From contig CAISIP010000228.1 in NCBI GenBank assembly GCA_903885415.1, forward strand, positions 1 to 35,384: 35,384 nt of DNA, written 5' to 3'. Under the pieces are notes generated by a model. That model saw nothing but the letters and a program-made list of their open reading frames with translations, did not search any database and was not told the DNA's origin. Shown here one piece after another: positions 24,704-32,712 of the stretch. Position 1 is the first letter of the stretch; the number at the start of each line of letters is the position of its first letter. The translations under genes and the position numbers were made by a program. The DNA comes from an uncultured beta proteobacterium (GTDB lineage Bacteria; Pseudomonadota; Gammaproteobacteria; Burkholderiales; Burkholderiaceae_C).

Positions 24704-25738
24704 ATGAAATTTTCCAAGATGCACCTCGCGGTCGCTGCGGCCGCCACTCTGGGCGCGCTGGTCGCGGCCCCGGCCCACGCCGGCAAGACCATCGACACCA
24801 TCAAGGCCCGCGGACAGCTGGTCTGCGGGGTCAACCCCAACCTGGCGGGTTTCGCCGCCGCCGACAGCCAGGGCAACTACTCTGGCATGGACGTGGATAT
24901 TTGCAAGGCGGTCACCGCCACAGTACTCAACGACGCCAGCAAGGTGAAATGGGTGCCGCTCAACGCGGCGCAGCGCTTTGCCGCCCTGCAGGCCGGCGAA
25001 ATCGACATCCTGTCGCGCAACACCACCTGGACCCTGACACGCGACGCTTCACTGGGACTGACCTTCACCGGCGTCACCTACTACGACGGCCAGGGTTTCA
25101 TGGTGCCAAAGAAGTCCAAGATCACGAGCGCCAAGCAGCTCAAGGGGGCCACCGTGTGCGTGCAGTCCGGCACCACCACGGAGAAGAATCTCTCAGACTA
25201 TTCCAAGTCGATGAACCTGAACATGAAGTCGGTGGTTTTTGAAACCCAGGAAGCGACCAACAAAGCGTATTTTGCCGGCCGTTGCCAGGCCTACACGACC
25301 GACGCGTCGGGCCTGGCTTCGATCCGCAACAAGGAGGCGACGAAGCCCGATGACCACCTGATCCTGCCCGAGCTGATCTCCAAGGAACCGCTCGGGCCAT
25401 CGGTCCGTCGTGGCGACGACGAGTTCACCTCCATCGTGAAATGGGTGGTGTTCGCACTGATTGAAGCCGAGGAATACGGCATCACGCAGGCCAATGTCGA
25501 CCAGATGAAAGCCGATAGCAAGGACCCGGTCATCCAACGCATTTTGGGAACCTCCGAGGATACCGGCAAGCTGCTGGGCCTGGACAAGGACTGGGCTTAT
25601 CGCGCAATCAAGGCGACCGGCAATTACGGCGAAATCTTCGAGCGCAACGTCGGTCCGAAGTCGGCGCTGATGCTGCCACGCGGTGCAAACAATCTGTGGA
25701 ACAAGGGCGGCTTTCTGTACGCCCCCCCAGTTCGCTAA
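24704..25738 (+). CDS. aapJ: Polar amino-acid ABC transporter, substrate-binding protein
   Basis: A 344-residue periplasmic binding protein of the general L-amino-acid (AapJ/BztA) type. A signal peptide (about residues 1-26, ending APAHA before GKT) is followed by TIDTIKARGQLVCGVNPNLAGFA (start of the mature domain). Typical family segments are GMDVDICKAVTATVLND, EIDILSRNTTWTLTRD and KSKITSAKQLKGATVCVQSGTTTEKN. It delivers amino acids, probably glutamate/aspartate and relatives, to the membrane permeases encoded next. The start has GGAG 8 bases upstream. An ATG 5 bases earlier opens only a two-codon frame (ATG CCA TGA) that overlaps the true start. Confidence 0.93.
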   Translation: MKFSKMHLAVAAAATLGALVAAPAHAGKTIDTIKARGQLVCGVNPNLAGFAAADSQGNYSGMDVDICKAVTATVLNDASKVKWVPLNAAQRFAALQAGEIDILSRNTTWTLTRDASLGLTFTGVTYYDGQGFMVPKKSKITSAKQLKGATVCVQSGTTTEKNLSDYSKSMNLNMKSVVFETQEATNKAYFAGRCQAYTTDASGLASIRNKEATKPDDHLILPELISKEPLGPSVRRGDDEFTSIVKWVVFALIEAEEYGITQANVDQMKADSKDPVIQRILGTSEDTGKLLGLDKDWAYRAIKATGNYGEIFERNVGPKSALMLPRGANNLWNKGGFLYAPPVR

Positions 25739-25774
25739 TTGCCTGAAGCAAGCAACGGCCGGCGTGCTGCAAGC

Positions 25775-26956
25775 ATGACGCCGCCTGCCATCGAGCCAAA
25801 GTCGCGCCAATGGAATTGGCGCAGCAAGGCTTTTCGAAGCATGGTGTACCAGGTGATCGCACTGGTGGCGGTGATCGCCATGGGTGCCTACCTGGTACAC
25901 AACACGCTTCAAAACATGCGCATCCGCGGCATTCAAAGCGGCTTTGATTTCATCACGCAGCCCGCCGGCTTTTCGATCGGCGAGAGTGTCGTCCCCTTCG
26001 ACTCGGACGACAGCTACGGCAAGGCTTTCCTGGTCGGACTCTCCAACACGCTGCGCGTCGCCGTCGTCGGTATCGTTCTCGCCACCCTGCTGGGAACGCT
26101 GGTGGGCATCGGGCGCCTTTCGCAAAACTTTTTGCTGCGAACGCTCTGCGCTGTCTATGTGGAAATCTTTCGCAATGTGCCGCTGCTGTTGCAGCTGTTC
26201 ATCTGGTACTTCGTCCTGACCGAACTGCTGCCGCCCATCGAGACCGCCTTGCAGCCTATGGCAGGCGTATTTTTCAGCAAGAACGGGCTGCAGTACCCGG
26301 TGCCGGTATGGGCTGGCGGCCACTGGATGACGCTGGCCGGTCTTGCGCTCGGCGTTGTCGCAGTCTGGGCCTGGTCGCGCGCGACGCGGGCACACCTGTA
26401 CGCCACCGGCCTGGTGCGGCCCGTCTTTTGGCCGGGACTGGCCATCCTTATCGCCTGTGCCCTGCTTGGCTGGTTGGCGGGTGGTGCGCCGGGCGGCCTG
26501 GATATCCCGGAAAAGACCGAGATCAACGTCGTGGGCGGCGCAGCGCTAACCCCCGAATTCCTGACCGTGCTGGTCGGCCTGACGATCTACACCGCCTCCT
26601 ACATCGCCGAGATCGTCCGCGGCGGCATACAGGCCGTTCCCTATGGCCAGCACGAGGCGGCCGCGGCGCTGGGCCTGAGCCGGCAAATGGATGTTCGGCT
26701 AGTGCAATTGCCGCAGGCGCTGCGGGTCATCATCCCGCCGTTGACCAGTCAATACCTCAACCTCACCAAGAACTCGTCGCTCGCGGTCGCGGTCGGATAT
26801 CCGGACCTGGTATCGATCTCAAATACGTCACTCAACCAGACCGGGCGCGCCATCGAATGCATCGCGCTGGTGATGGCGTGTTACCTCACGCTGTCGCTGC
26901 TAACGGCGGCGTTTATGAATGCCTACAACAAGCGCTCGCTGATCAAGGAGCGCTAA
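25775..26956 (+). CDS. aapQ: Amino-acid ABC transporter permease (AapQ-like)
   Basis: A 393-residue inner-membrane permease of the HisM/GlnP family. TM segments are seen from about residue 23 onward; a periplasmic insertion after TM1 (SGFDFITQPAGFSIGESV) is typical of AapQ. The conserved EAA loop, EAAAALGLSRQMDVRLVQLPQALR, touches the ATPase; the binding-protein-dependent permease signature follows it. The start ATG 25775 leaves 36 bases after aapJ; a TTG at 25739 directly after the aapJ stop is in frame but less likely. The partner permease gene follows after 5 bases, so the two form a heterodimer from one transcript. Confidence 0.92.
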   Translation: MTPPAIEPKSRQWNWRSKAFRSMVYQVIALVAVIAMGAYLVHNTLQNMRIRGIQSGFDFITQPAGFSIGESVVPFDSDDSYGKAFLVGLSNTLRVAVVGIVLATLLGTLVGIGRLSQNFLLRTLCAVYVEIFRNVPLLLQLFIWYFVLTELLPPIETALQPMAGVFFSKNGLQYPVPVWAGGHWMTLAGLALGVVAVWAWSRATRAHLYATGLVRPVFWPGLAILIACALLGWLAGGAPGGLDIPEKTEINVVGGAALTPEFLTVLVGLTIYTASYIAEIVRGGIQAVPYGQHEAAAALGLSRQMDVRLVQLPQALRVIIPPLTSQYLNLTKNSSLAVAVGYPDLVSISNTSLNQTGRAIECIALVMACYLTLSLLTAAFMNAYNKRSLIKER

Positions 26957-26961
26957 AGCGA

Positions 26962-28089
26962 ATGGCCGCCCACAGTTTGACGACCCACACGGTGAGCTTT
27001 GAGGCCATTGCCAGCAGGCCGCCACCGCGCTCGGTCAAAGGCGTCGCCGCATGGCTGCGAGCCAACCTGTTCGACGGCTGGGCCAACACGCTGGCGACGC
27101 TTCTGGTGCTGGCGGTACTGGCGCTGGCGCTGCCGCCACTGACACAGTGGATGCTGGTCCAAGCCGTATTCGCTCCGGACAACGCGGCGTGCAGGTTGGC
27201 GGTAGAGCACGGCGCCTGCTGGGGCGTGGTGGCCGAAAAATACCGCCTGATCATCTTCGGCCGCTACCCTTATGCGGAACAATGGCGTCCGTTGCTGGCC
27301 TGCAGCATGCTGATCGGACTGCTGGTCGCGAGCTGTTACCGGCCTTTTTGGCGGCGCGGGCTAGCAATCGCCTGGATACTGGTGCTGGCGGCGTTCTTCA
27401 CGCTGATGTTCGGCGGACGCTTCGGACTGGGCAAGGTAGAGACTGACCGCTGGGGCGGCTTCCCGCTAACCCTGCTGCTATCGACCATCAGTCTGGTGCT
27501 TGCCTTTCCACTGGCGGTGATGGTGGCGCTGGGGCGGCAATCGCGCATGCCCGGCATCCGCGCGATCTGCGTGATCTACGTCGAACTGGTTCGCGGGGTG
27601 CCGCTGATCTCGGTGCTGTTCATGGCCTCGTTCATGTTCCCGCTGTTCATGCCGCAAGGCACAACGATCGATGTGCTGGTGCGCGTGCTGGTCGGCATGA
27701 CGCTGTTCACCGCGGCCTACCTGGCCGAGGTGATCCGTGGCGGCCTGCAGGCGCTGCCCAAAGGCCAGATCGAGGCGGCGCAGTCGCTGGGCCTGTCGGA
27801 CTGGCAGACTACCCGAAAGATCGTCCTGCCGCAGGCGCTGCGGCTGGTGGTGCCGGCGATCATGAACACCTTTATTGGCGCCTTCAAGGACACCTCGCTG
27901 GTGACGATCGTCAGCCTGTACGACCTCACCGGCTCGCTGCAACTCGCCCTGGGCGACGCCAACTGGCGCAAGTTCTTCCTGGAAGGCCAGCTCTTCGTCG
28001 CGGCGATCTATTTTATTTTCTGTTTCGCGATGTCGCGCTACAGCCAGTGGATAGAAAGCCACCTCAATACCGGCACCCGACGCCAGTGA
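26962..28089 (+). CDS. aapM: Amino-acid ABC transporter permease (AapM-like)
   Basis: A 375-residue inner-membrane permease, partner of the preceding AapQ-like protein. It has several transmembrane segments, a central loop with GGRFGLGKVETDRWGGFPLT, and the EAA loop EAAQSLGLSDWQTTRKIVLPQALR near residues 268-291. The reading frame is open upstream into the aapQ gene, but that part is a shadow. ATG 26962 is 5 bases after the aapQ stop; AAGGAG lies 11 bases before it, within the aapQ end. The N-terminal cytoplasmic tail (about 45 residues) before TM1 is normal for AapM. The ATPase gene follows after 38 bases. Confidence 0.92.
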   Translation: MAAHSLTTHTVSFEAIASRPPPRSVKGVAAWLRANLFDGWANTLATLLVLAVLALALPPLTQWMLVQAVFAPDNAACRLAVEHGACWGVVAEKYRLIIFGRYPYAEQWRPLLACSMLIGLLVASCYRPFWRRGLAIAWILVLAAFFTLMFGGRFGLGKVETDRWGGFPLTLLLSTISLVLAFPLAVMVALGRQSRMPGIRAICVIYVELVRGVPLISVLFMASFMFPLFMPQGTTIDVLVRVLVGMTLFTAAYLAEVIRGGLQALPKGQIEAAQSLGLSDWQTTRKIVLPQALRLVVPAIMNTFIGAFKDTSLVTIVSLYDLTGSLQLALGDANWRKFFLEGQLFVAAIYFIFCFAMSRYSQWIESHLNTGTRRQ

Positions 28090-28127
28090 CGCCCGCCGCA
28101 TCGCACGCACAACACCCCGAACCCGCC

Positions 28128-28874
28128 ATGACATCGCCAAGCCCCATCATCGAGTTCAATCGCGTCAACAAATGGTATGGCGACTTCCATGTGCTGCGCG
28201 ACATCGACCTGCATGTCGCGCAGGGGGAACGCATCGTGATCTGTGGGCCCTCGGGTTCCGGGAAATCGACCCTGATCCGCTGCATCAACCGGCTTGAAGA
28301 ACACCAGCAGGGCCAACTCATCGTCGACGCCACCGAGCTGTCGGACGACCTGAAAGCCATCGAAAAGGTGCGCCGCAACGTCGGCATGGTGTTCCAGCAG
28401 TTCAACCTGTTCCCGCACCTGACGGTGCTGGAGAACCTGACCCTCGCGCCGATGTGGGTTGGCAAGCTGCCCAAGAAAGAGGCTGAGGACCGGGCCATGG
28501 CACAGCTCAAGCGGGTACAGATCGCCGAGCAGGCGCTCAAGTACCCGCTGCAACTCTCCGGCGGCCAGCAGCAGCGGGTGGCCATCGCACGCGCGCTGTG
28601 CCTGACGCCCAAGATCATGCTGTTCGACGAGCCGACCTCGGCGCTCGATCCGGAGATGATCCAGGAGGTGCTCGACGTGATGGTCGAGCTCGCCGGGCAG
28701 GGGATCACGATGATCTGCGTGACGCACGAAATGGCCTTTGCCAAGGCGGTCGCCAACCGGGTGATATTCATGGACCAAGGGCAGATCGTCGAGCAGGCTG
28801 CGCCGGACGAATTTTTCGAAAGTCCCAAGAGCGATCGCACCAAGGACTTTCTGTCCAAGATCCTGTCGCACTAA
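28128..28874 (+). CDS. aapP: Amino-acid ABC transporter ATP-binding protein (AapP-like)
   Basis: A 248-residue ABC ATPase that powers the permease pair. Walker A is GPSGSGKST (40-48), the Q-loop is Gln90, the ABC signature LSGGQQQR is at 143-150, Walker B with catalytic Glu is IMLFDEPTSALD (163-174), and the switch His is His200 (VTHEM). The overall sequence matches the GlnQ/AapP polar amino-acid subfamily. ATG 28128 gives the typical N-terminus; the frame runs back to 28047 inside aapM without a ribosome-binding site. This completes the four-gene transporter in the order binding protein, permease, permease, ATPase. Confidence 0.95.
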   Translation: MTSPSPIIEFNRVNKWYGDFHVLRDIDLHVAQGERIVICGPSGSGKSTLIRCINRLEEHQQGQLIVDATELSDDLKAIEKVRRNVGMVFQQFNLFPHLTVLENLTLAPMWVGKLPKKEAEDRAMAQLKRVQIAEQALKYPLQLSGGQQQRVAIARALCLTPKIMLFDEPTSALDPEMIQEVLDVMVELAGQGITMICVTHEMAFAKAVANRVIFMDQGQIVEQAAPDEFFESPKSDRTKDFLSKILSH

Positions 28875-28922
28875 GCGGCGTGTCGCCAGGGCTGCGGGCC
28901 CCGGTGGGCCAGCCATCGGGAG

Positions 28923-28936
28923 ATGACATAGATCAA
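28923..28936 (+). promoter_or_regulatory. FNR/CRP-like dyad upstream of the yqjD-like gene
   Basis: ATGACATAGATCAA matches TTGAT-N4-ATCAA at 8 of 10 positions, with an intact right half-site. Its centre is about 88 bases before the yqjD-like GTG. No -10 hexamer lies at class II spacing, so its use is uncertain. Confidence 0.35.
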
Positions 28937-28968
28937 GTCTGCCAGTGTTTGGGATTGGCCGCAACCGA

Positions 28969-28981
28969 GCTAGATGCTAGC
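28969..28981. repeat. Inverted repeat GCTAG-ATG-CTAGC
   Basis: A perfect 5-bp dyad around ATG, about 37 bases before the yqjD-like GTG start. It could be an operator or part of a promoter. The contained ATG is not in frame with the gene. Confidence 0.3.
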
Positions 28982-29017
28982 CTCGGAGCTGTCCACATCA
29001 ACCACCGGGGAAGCACC

Positions 29018-29338
29018 GTGACAGACACCACAGCAGCGACTATCAGCCACCAGCAACAACTCGTCAGCGATATGAAGTCGGTGATCGCCGACGCCGAGGG
29101 CATGCTGCACGCAACCGCCGAGCAGGCCGGCGAGCAGGTAGCGGGAATGCGCGCGAGCATCCAAGAACGCCTCAAGGGCGCCAGGATCCGGCTCGCTGAA
29201 GCCGAGGCCACCCTGATGGCCAAGACCCGGGCCGCAGCGCGCGCCACCGACGCCTATGTCCACGAGTCCCCCTGGACCGCTGTCGGCGTCGCAGCGGGCG
29301 TGGGGCTGCTGCTCGGGTTGGTGCTGAGCCGGCGCTAG
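29018..29338 (+). CDS. yqjD: DUF883/ElaB-YqjD family membrane-anchored protein
   Basis: A 106-residue protein with a long amphipathic, coiled-coil-prone helical N-terminal region (about 10-78, including QQQLVSDMKSVIADAEGML) and one C-terminal membrane helix, AVGVAAGVGLLLGLVL, ending in SRR. E. coli YqjD and ElaB of this family are inner-membrane proteins that bind ribosomes in stationary phase. GTG 29018 is chosen because GGGGAAG lies just upstream and the domain begins here; the same frame is open further back but runs through aapP. It is the first of three genes in the order of the E. coli yqjD-yqjE-yqjK group. Confidence 0.85.
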   Translation: MTDTTAATISHQQQLVSDMKSVIADAEGMLHATAEQAGEQVAGMRASIQERLKGARIRLAEAEATLMAKTRAAARATDAYVHESPWTAVGVAAGVGLLLGLVLSRR

Positions 29339-29351
29339 GGCAGCGCGTGCG

Positions 29352-29792
29352 ATGCCTGCCCGGGCGCGGCCCGTGAGCCATCCCGCTGCCGACCCGCCGC
29401 ATGACCGGCCAGGCCTGCTGCGATCCCTGCAGGGGCTGGCTGCCACACTGGTGGCCACCGGGCGCACCCGACTTGAGTTGCTGGCCAATGAATTCGAAGT
29501 CCAGAAACTGTTGGCGCTTCAGCTGCTACTGCTGTCACAAGCGCTGATGTTCTGCCTGGCGCTCGCCGTGCTGCTCGCAGTGGCCCTGCTGACCATGGTG
29601 CTGTGGGAGCAGCGACAACTGGTGCTGTCTTTCTTTTGCGCCGTATTCGGCGCCGCCGCGGCGCTGTGCTACGGCCAGCTCAAGCGCCTGCTGAACCCGC
29701 CACAAGCCGCATTTTCGGCGTCGCTGACCGAACTGCAGGAAGACATCCGCAGGCTCAAGAAGGCTGCAAGCCATGCAGGCGCGCCTGATTGA
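29352..29792 (+). CDS. yqjE: YqjE/phage-holin-3_6 family membrane protein
   Basis: A 146-residue protein of the family labelled phage holin (DUF1469), which is a chromosomal YqjE family rather than a true holin. After a proline-rich start, a helical stretch (LATRTRLELLANEFEVQK-like, about 33-52) precedes two transmembrane helices at about 55-85 and 88-107. A charged helix (ELQEDIRRLKKAAS) ends the protein. ATG 29352 lies 13 bases after the yqjD-like stop. The end overlaps the next gene by 20 bases. Role unknown; association of the three products at the membrane is inference. Confidence 0.83.
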   Translation: MPARARPVSHPAADPPHDRPGLLRSLQGLAATLVATGRTRLELLANEFEVQKLLALQLLLLSQALMFCLALAVLLAVALLTMVLWEQRQLVLSFFCAVFGAAAALCYGQLKRLLNPPQAAFSASLTELQEDIRRLKKAASHAGAPD

Positions 29793-30087
29793 GCTGGCGC
29801 TGCAGCGCGGGCGCCTGCAGGAGCGCATCGCCCGCCAGCGCGATACGCTCGCTGGCGGCTTTGCGCCGATCGCAGCCGCGCTGGCCTGGCCGGCCCGCCT
29901 GCTGCGCGTCGGACGACAGGCGAAGGACACTATCCTGCGCCACCCGAGCCTGGCCGCGGCGATGCTGGGCGCCACCCTGGTGCTCAGTCCCCGCCGTGTG
30001 CTGCGCTGGAGCCAGCGCGCCTGGATGGTGTGGCGTACTTGGCGAACCGTCCACGGCCTGCTGGGCCCACTATTGCGACAGCTCTGA
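29773..30087 (+). CDS. yqjK: YqjK-like protein
   Basis: A 104-residue basic protein. The first helix (LIELALQRGRLQERIARQRDTL) resembles the YqjK N-terminus. A central region could insert in the membrane (HPSLAAAMLGATLVLSP), and an RWSQRAWMVWRTWRTV stretch near the C-terminus matches the arginine/tryptophan end of YqjK. It overlaps the yqjE-like gene by 20 bases, which supports co-translation. Recognition rests as much on order (yqjD, yqjE, yqjK) as on sequence. Function is not known. Confidence 0.75.
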   Translation: MQARLIELALQRGRLQERIARQRDTLAGGFAPIAAALAWPARLLRVGRQAKDTILRHPSLAAAMLGATLVLSPRRVLRWSQRAWMVWRTWRTVHGLLGPLLRQL

Positions 30088-30088
30088 A

Positions 30089-30104
30089 GCGCCGCTTCGG
30101 GCGC
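30089..30104. terminator. Small hairpin between convergent yqjK and cytochrome genes
   Basis: GCGCC (30089-30093) and GGCGC (30100-30104) form a 5-bp stem with a 6-base loop in the 26-base gap between convergent genes. There is no T-tract. It is a weak bidirectional terminator candidate. Confidence 0.3.
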
Positions 30105-30113
30105 GGGAACACC

Positions 30114-31418
30114 TCAGCGCAGCGGACCGCCCCGGTGGCGCGCGACGTCGAGTTCGGACAGTGCAGCGGCGCTGTTACCCCAGGCACCCCGGATGTGGGT
30201 GAGCACCGCAGCGATGTCCCCGTCGCTCAACAGCACCTGGTAGGGCGGCATACCGAAAGGCCGGGGATTGCCATCGGTTGCGGGCGCAAAGCCGCCCCGC
30301 AATACCATCTGCACCAAATTACGGCTATCGCCCATCAGGACCGCGCGGTTGCCCGCCAGCGCGGGATAGGCACCCGAGACGCCCTCGCCGCTGTCGCCGT
30401 GGCAGTTTGCGCAATGCTTCTCGTACAGCCTAGCGCCGGCCGCAGACTCGAGGCCCAGTGGTGCCGATGACTGAGTGACCCGCGGCGACCCGGTTTGCAT
30501 GCTGCGCAGGTAGACTGCGACGGCCGACAGGTCCGGGTTGCTCAGATACTGCGTGCCGTGGAGCACCACCTCGGCCATCGGGCCCGACATCGACGCTCTG
30601 GCGCCAACGCCGGTGCGCAGCAAGGCAACGATGTCGCGTTCGTCCCAGTCCCCGAGGCCGGCCTCGCCGGCATGCAGCAGCGACGGCGCGTACCAGCCCT
30701 GCACCATACCGCCGACCTGCCGTTCCGTGTCCTCGGCACCCCATGCGTTGCGACTGCTATGGCAGGCGCTGCAGTGGCCGAGACCACCCACCAGATACGC
30801 GCCACGGTTCCAGGCCGGGCTTCTCGCGGCGTCGGGCCGCCAGACAACGGGCCTGAAATACAGGGCGCGCCACAGGGCCAGCGCCGGCTGCGTGCCGAAA
30901 GGCCAGCGCAGCGCCGGCGCCGGGTTGGCCTGCTCCACGGCAGCGCGGCTCATCAGGAAGGCGAATAGTGCATCGCTATCCTCGCGCAGGACCCGGGTGG
31001 TGTTGGCATAGGGAAAGGCGGGCACCAGCAACCGGCCGTCGCGCGATCGGCCGTGGTGCATCGCGCGCCAGAAATCCGCCGCACTCCAGGCGCCGATTCC
31101 GGTGAGCGCGTCGGGCGTCAGGTTGCTGGAGTGGACCACGCCGAATGGCGTCTCGATGGCGCGACCGCCCGCGTAGTCGGCGCCGCCGCGGCGTGTATGG
31201 CAGCCCTTGCAATTACCGGCGCGCGCCAGATAGGCGCCAGCGGCGACGCTGGCGGCTTGCCGCGGCTGCGGCGCCTGCGCCGACACAGCGCCAGCCACGA
31301 CCGACGGCTCGAGTGCGTCGCGCACGCCAAACCACCACAGCAGCGCGGCCGCGATGACCATCACGGCCAGCGCCACTAACAGGGTGCGGGCCAGCAGCGG
31401 CCCAAGGCGCCGGCGCAT
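30114..31418 (-). CDS. Tri-haem cytochrome c (dehydrogenase electron-acceptor type)
   Basis: A 434-residue protein with an N-terminal membrane helix (about 11-30) and three CxxCH haem sites: CKGCH (70-74), CSACH (216-220) and CANCH (336-340). This architecture is that of the cytochrome subunits of periplasmic alcohol, gluconate, nicotinate and isoquinoline-type dehydrogenases. SSNLTPDALTGIGAWSAADFWRAMHHG is a typical segment between haems 1 and 2. The start ATG shares a base with the TGA of the upstream c4-like gene, so both are translated together. A molybdenum hydroxylase subunit lies 2.2 kb away on the other strand and is the likely electron donor; this is inference. Confidence 0.9.
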   Translation of the reverse strand: MRRRLGPLLARTLLVALAVMVIAAALLWWFGVRDALEPSVVAGAVSAQAPQPRQAASVAAGAYLARAGNCKGCHTRRGGADYAGGRAIETPFGVVHSSNLTPDALTGIGAWSAADFWRAMHHGRSRDGRLLVPAFPYANTTRVLREDSDALFAFLMSRAAVEQANPAPALRWPFGTQPALALWRALYFRPVVWRPDAARSPAWNRGAYLVGGLGHCSACHSSRNAWGAEDTERQVGGMVQGWYAPSLLHAGEAGLGDWDERDIVALLRTGVGARASMSGPMAEVVLHGTQYLSNPDLSAVAVYLRSMQTGSPRVTQSSAPLGLESAAGARLYEKHCANCHGDSGEGVSGAYPALAGNRAVLMGDSRNLVQMVLRGGFAPATDGNPRPFGMPPYQVLLSDGDIAAVLTHIRGAWGNSAAALSELDVARHRGGPLR

Positions 31419-32197
31419 CAGGGGGTGGCACCACCGAGTTCGGGCGCGCTGCCACAGGCGATCGACCCGGGTGCACGCTGCGGCGCCTTCCCGACAGGCC
31501 CTGACTGGCCCGGCAGCGCCTGCGCCGCCAGCCAGAGCGTAATGGCGGCAGCGTCGTCGTCGCCGAGTCGGCGCACGACCTGTGCCATGCAGTCGGGGCT
31601 TTGCGCGCGCCGATGGCCGGTCTTCCATGCGCCGAGTTGCGCGTTCAGGTAGTCGCGCGGGAGCCCCAGCAGTCCGGGAACATGGGGTACCACACCGGTC
31701 AGCGCGCTGCCGTGGCAACTCGCACAGGCGGGTATACCCAGGGCCGCATCGCCCTTGAGCGCCAGCGTTTCACCGCGCCGACCTGCAGGCGCGGCCATCG
31801 CCGCCGGTGGCCCATAGGGCAGCTCGAGCGCCGAGAAATAACGCGCTATTTCGAGCAGGTACGCATCGCTCAGCGGGTCAACCAATCCGGCCATCAGCGC
31901 GTAATGGCGCCGACCCTCGCGGAAATTGCGCAGCTGGTTGAACAGATAACCCGCCGGTTTTCCGGCAATGCGCGGGTAGTAGCCGTCCGGCGCCGCCCTA
32001 CCCTGTTCACCGTGGCAGGGCGTGCAGGCCAGCATGCGCTGCGCCATGGAGTCCTCGAATTTCACCGCGGCTGCGGCATGCGTCGTCCAAAGGCACGCCA
32101 GCAGCCATGCAGGCCACGCGCGCGATCGCACGCGCCAAGCCCACGGCGACGCAGGCGGCTGCGTGCGTCGGGCATCGGACTCGGTCGGGGCTTGCAT
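31418..32197 (-). CDS. Di-haem cytochrome c4-like protein
   Basis: A 259-residue exported protein with haem sites CTPCH (58-62) and CASCH (158-162), one per half, as in cytochrome c4. Each half has the NFREG/ARYFSAL and AQLGAWKTG-type helices of the family. A hydrophobic export segment, WLLACLWTTHAAAA, lies at 31-44. The start is uncertain: ATG 32197 puts a 25-residue hydrophilic leader before it, while GTG 32131 would give a normal-length signal peptide. Neither has a clear ribosome-binding site. It is first in a two-gene unit with the tri-haem cytochrome, and would shuttle electrons towards a terminal oxidase or reductase. Confidence 0.87.
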   Translation of the reverse strand: MQAPTESDARRTQPPASPWAWRVRSRAWPAWLLACLWTTHAAAAVKFEDSMAQRMLACTPCHGEQGRAAPDGYYPRIAGKPAGYLFNQLRNFREGRRHYALMAGLVDPLSDAYLLEIARYFSALELPYGPPAAMAAPAGRRGETLALKGDAALGIPACASCHGSALTGVVPHVPGLLGLPRDYLNAQLGAWKTGHRRAQSPDCMAQVVRRLGDDDAAAITLWLAAQALPGQSGPVGKAPQRAPGSIACGSAPELGGATP

Positions 32198-32326
32198 CAG
32201 AGATAGTTCACATCGCGCGGCGGCGCGCATTCTGCACACGCGGGTGGGCAGCATAGGCCATTATCCCCGGCAGGGCCGTGCAACAATGCCAGCCACCATC
32301 ACGAGCGCCCCCAAGCCTTTCAAACC

Positions 32327-32707
32327 ATGCGACTACTCCACACCATGCTGCGCGTCGGCGACCTGCAACGCTCTATCGATTTCTATACCAAGATACTTGG
32401 GATGCAACTGCTGCGCAAGTCCGAGAACCCGCAGTACAAGTACACGCTGGCCTTCGTGGGCTACGGGTCCAACCCGGAGCATGCCGAGATCGAGCTGACC
32501 TACAACTGGGGAACCGACCACTACGATCTCGGTACCGCATTCGGCCACATCGCGCTCGGCGTACCCGACGCCTACGCCGCCTGCGAAGCGATCCGCGCCG
32601 GTGGCGGCAACGTCACCCGCGACGCAGGTCCGGTCAAGGGCGGCAGCACCGTGATCGCATTCGTCACCGACCCCGACGGTTACAAGATCGAGCTGATACA
32701 GCGCTAA
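32327..32707 (+). CDS. gloA: Lactoylglutathione lyase (glyoxalase I)
   Basis: A 126-residue enzyme that converts the methylglyoxal-glutathione hemithioacetal to S-lactoylglutathione. The four metal ligands are present at His5, Glu56, His74 and Glu122, the same numbers as in E. coli GloA. MRLLHTMLRVGDL, YGSNPEHAEIELTYNWG and GHIALGVPD are near-identical to that protein, which supports ATG 32327 as the start. It is divergent from the cytochrome c4 gene across 129 bases and 5 bases ahead of the EamA transporter gene. It is slightly shorter than E. coli GloA (135 residues) at the C-terminus. Confidence 0.97.
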   Translation: MRLLHTMLRVGDLQRSIDFYTKILGMQLLRKSENPQYKYTLAFVGYGSNPEHAEIELTYNWGTDHYDLGTAFGHIALGVPDAYAACEAIRAGGGNVTRDAGPVKGGSTVIAFVTDPDGYKIELIQR

Positions 32708-32712
32708 ACGCC

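Noticed and set aside
24698..24706. Two-codon frame ATG CCA TGA overlapping the aapJ start
   Set aside because: Probably a by-product of the leader sequence; the aapJ ATG has the better-spaced ribosome-binding site.
29352..29792. Prophage remnant suggested by the holin family name
   Set aside because: The family label is historical. The gene sits in a yqjD-yqjE-yqjK arrangement with no lysin, capsid, tail or integrase genes nearby.
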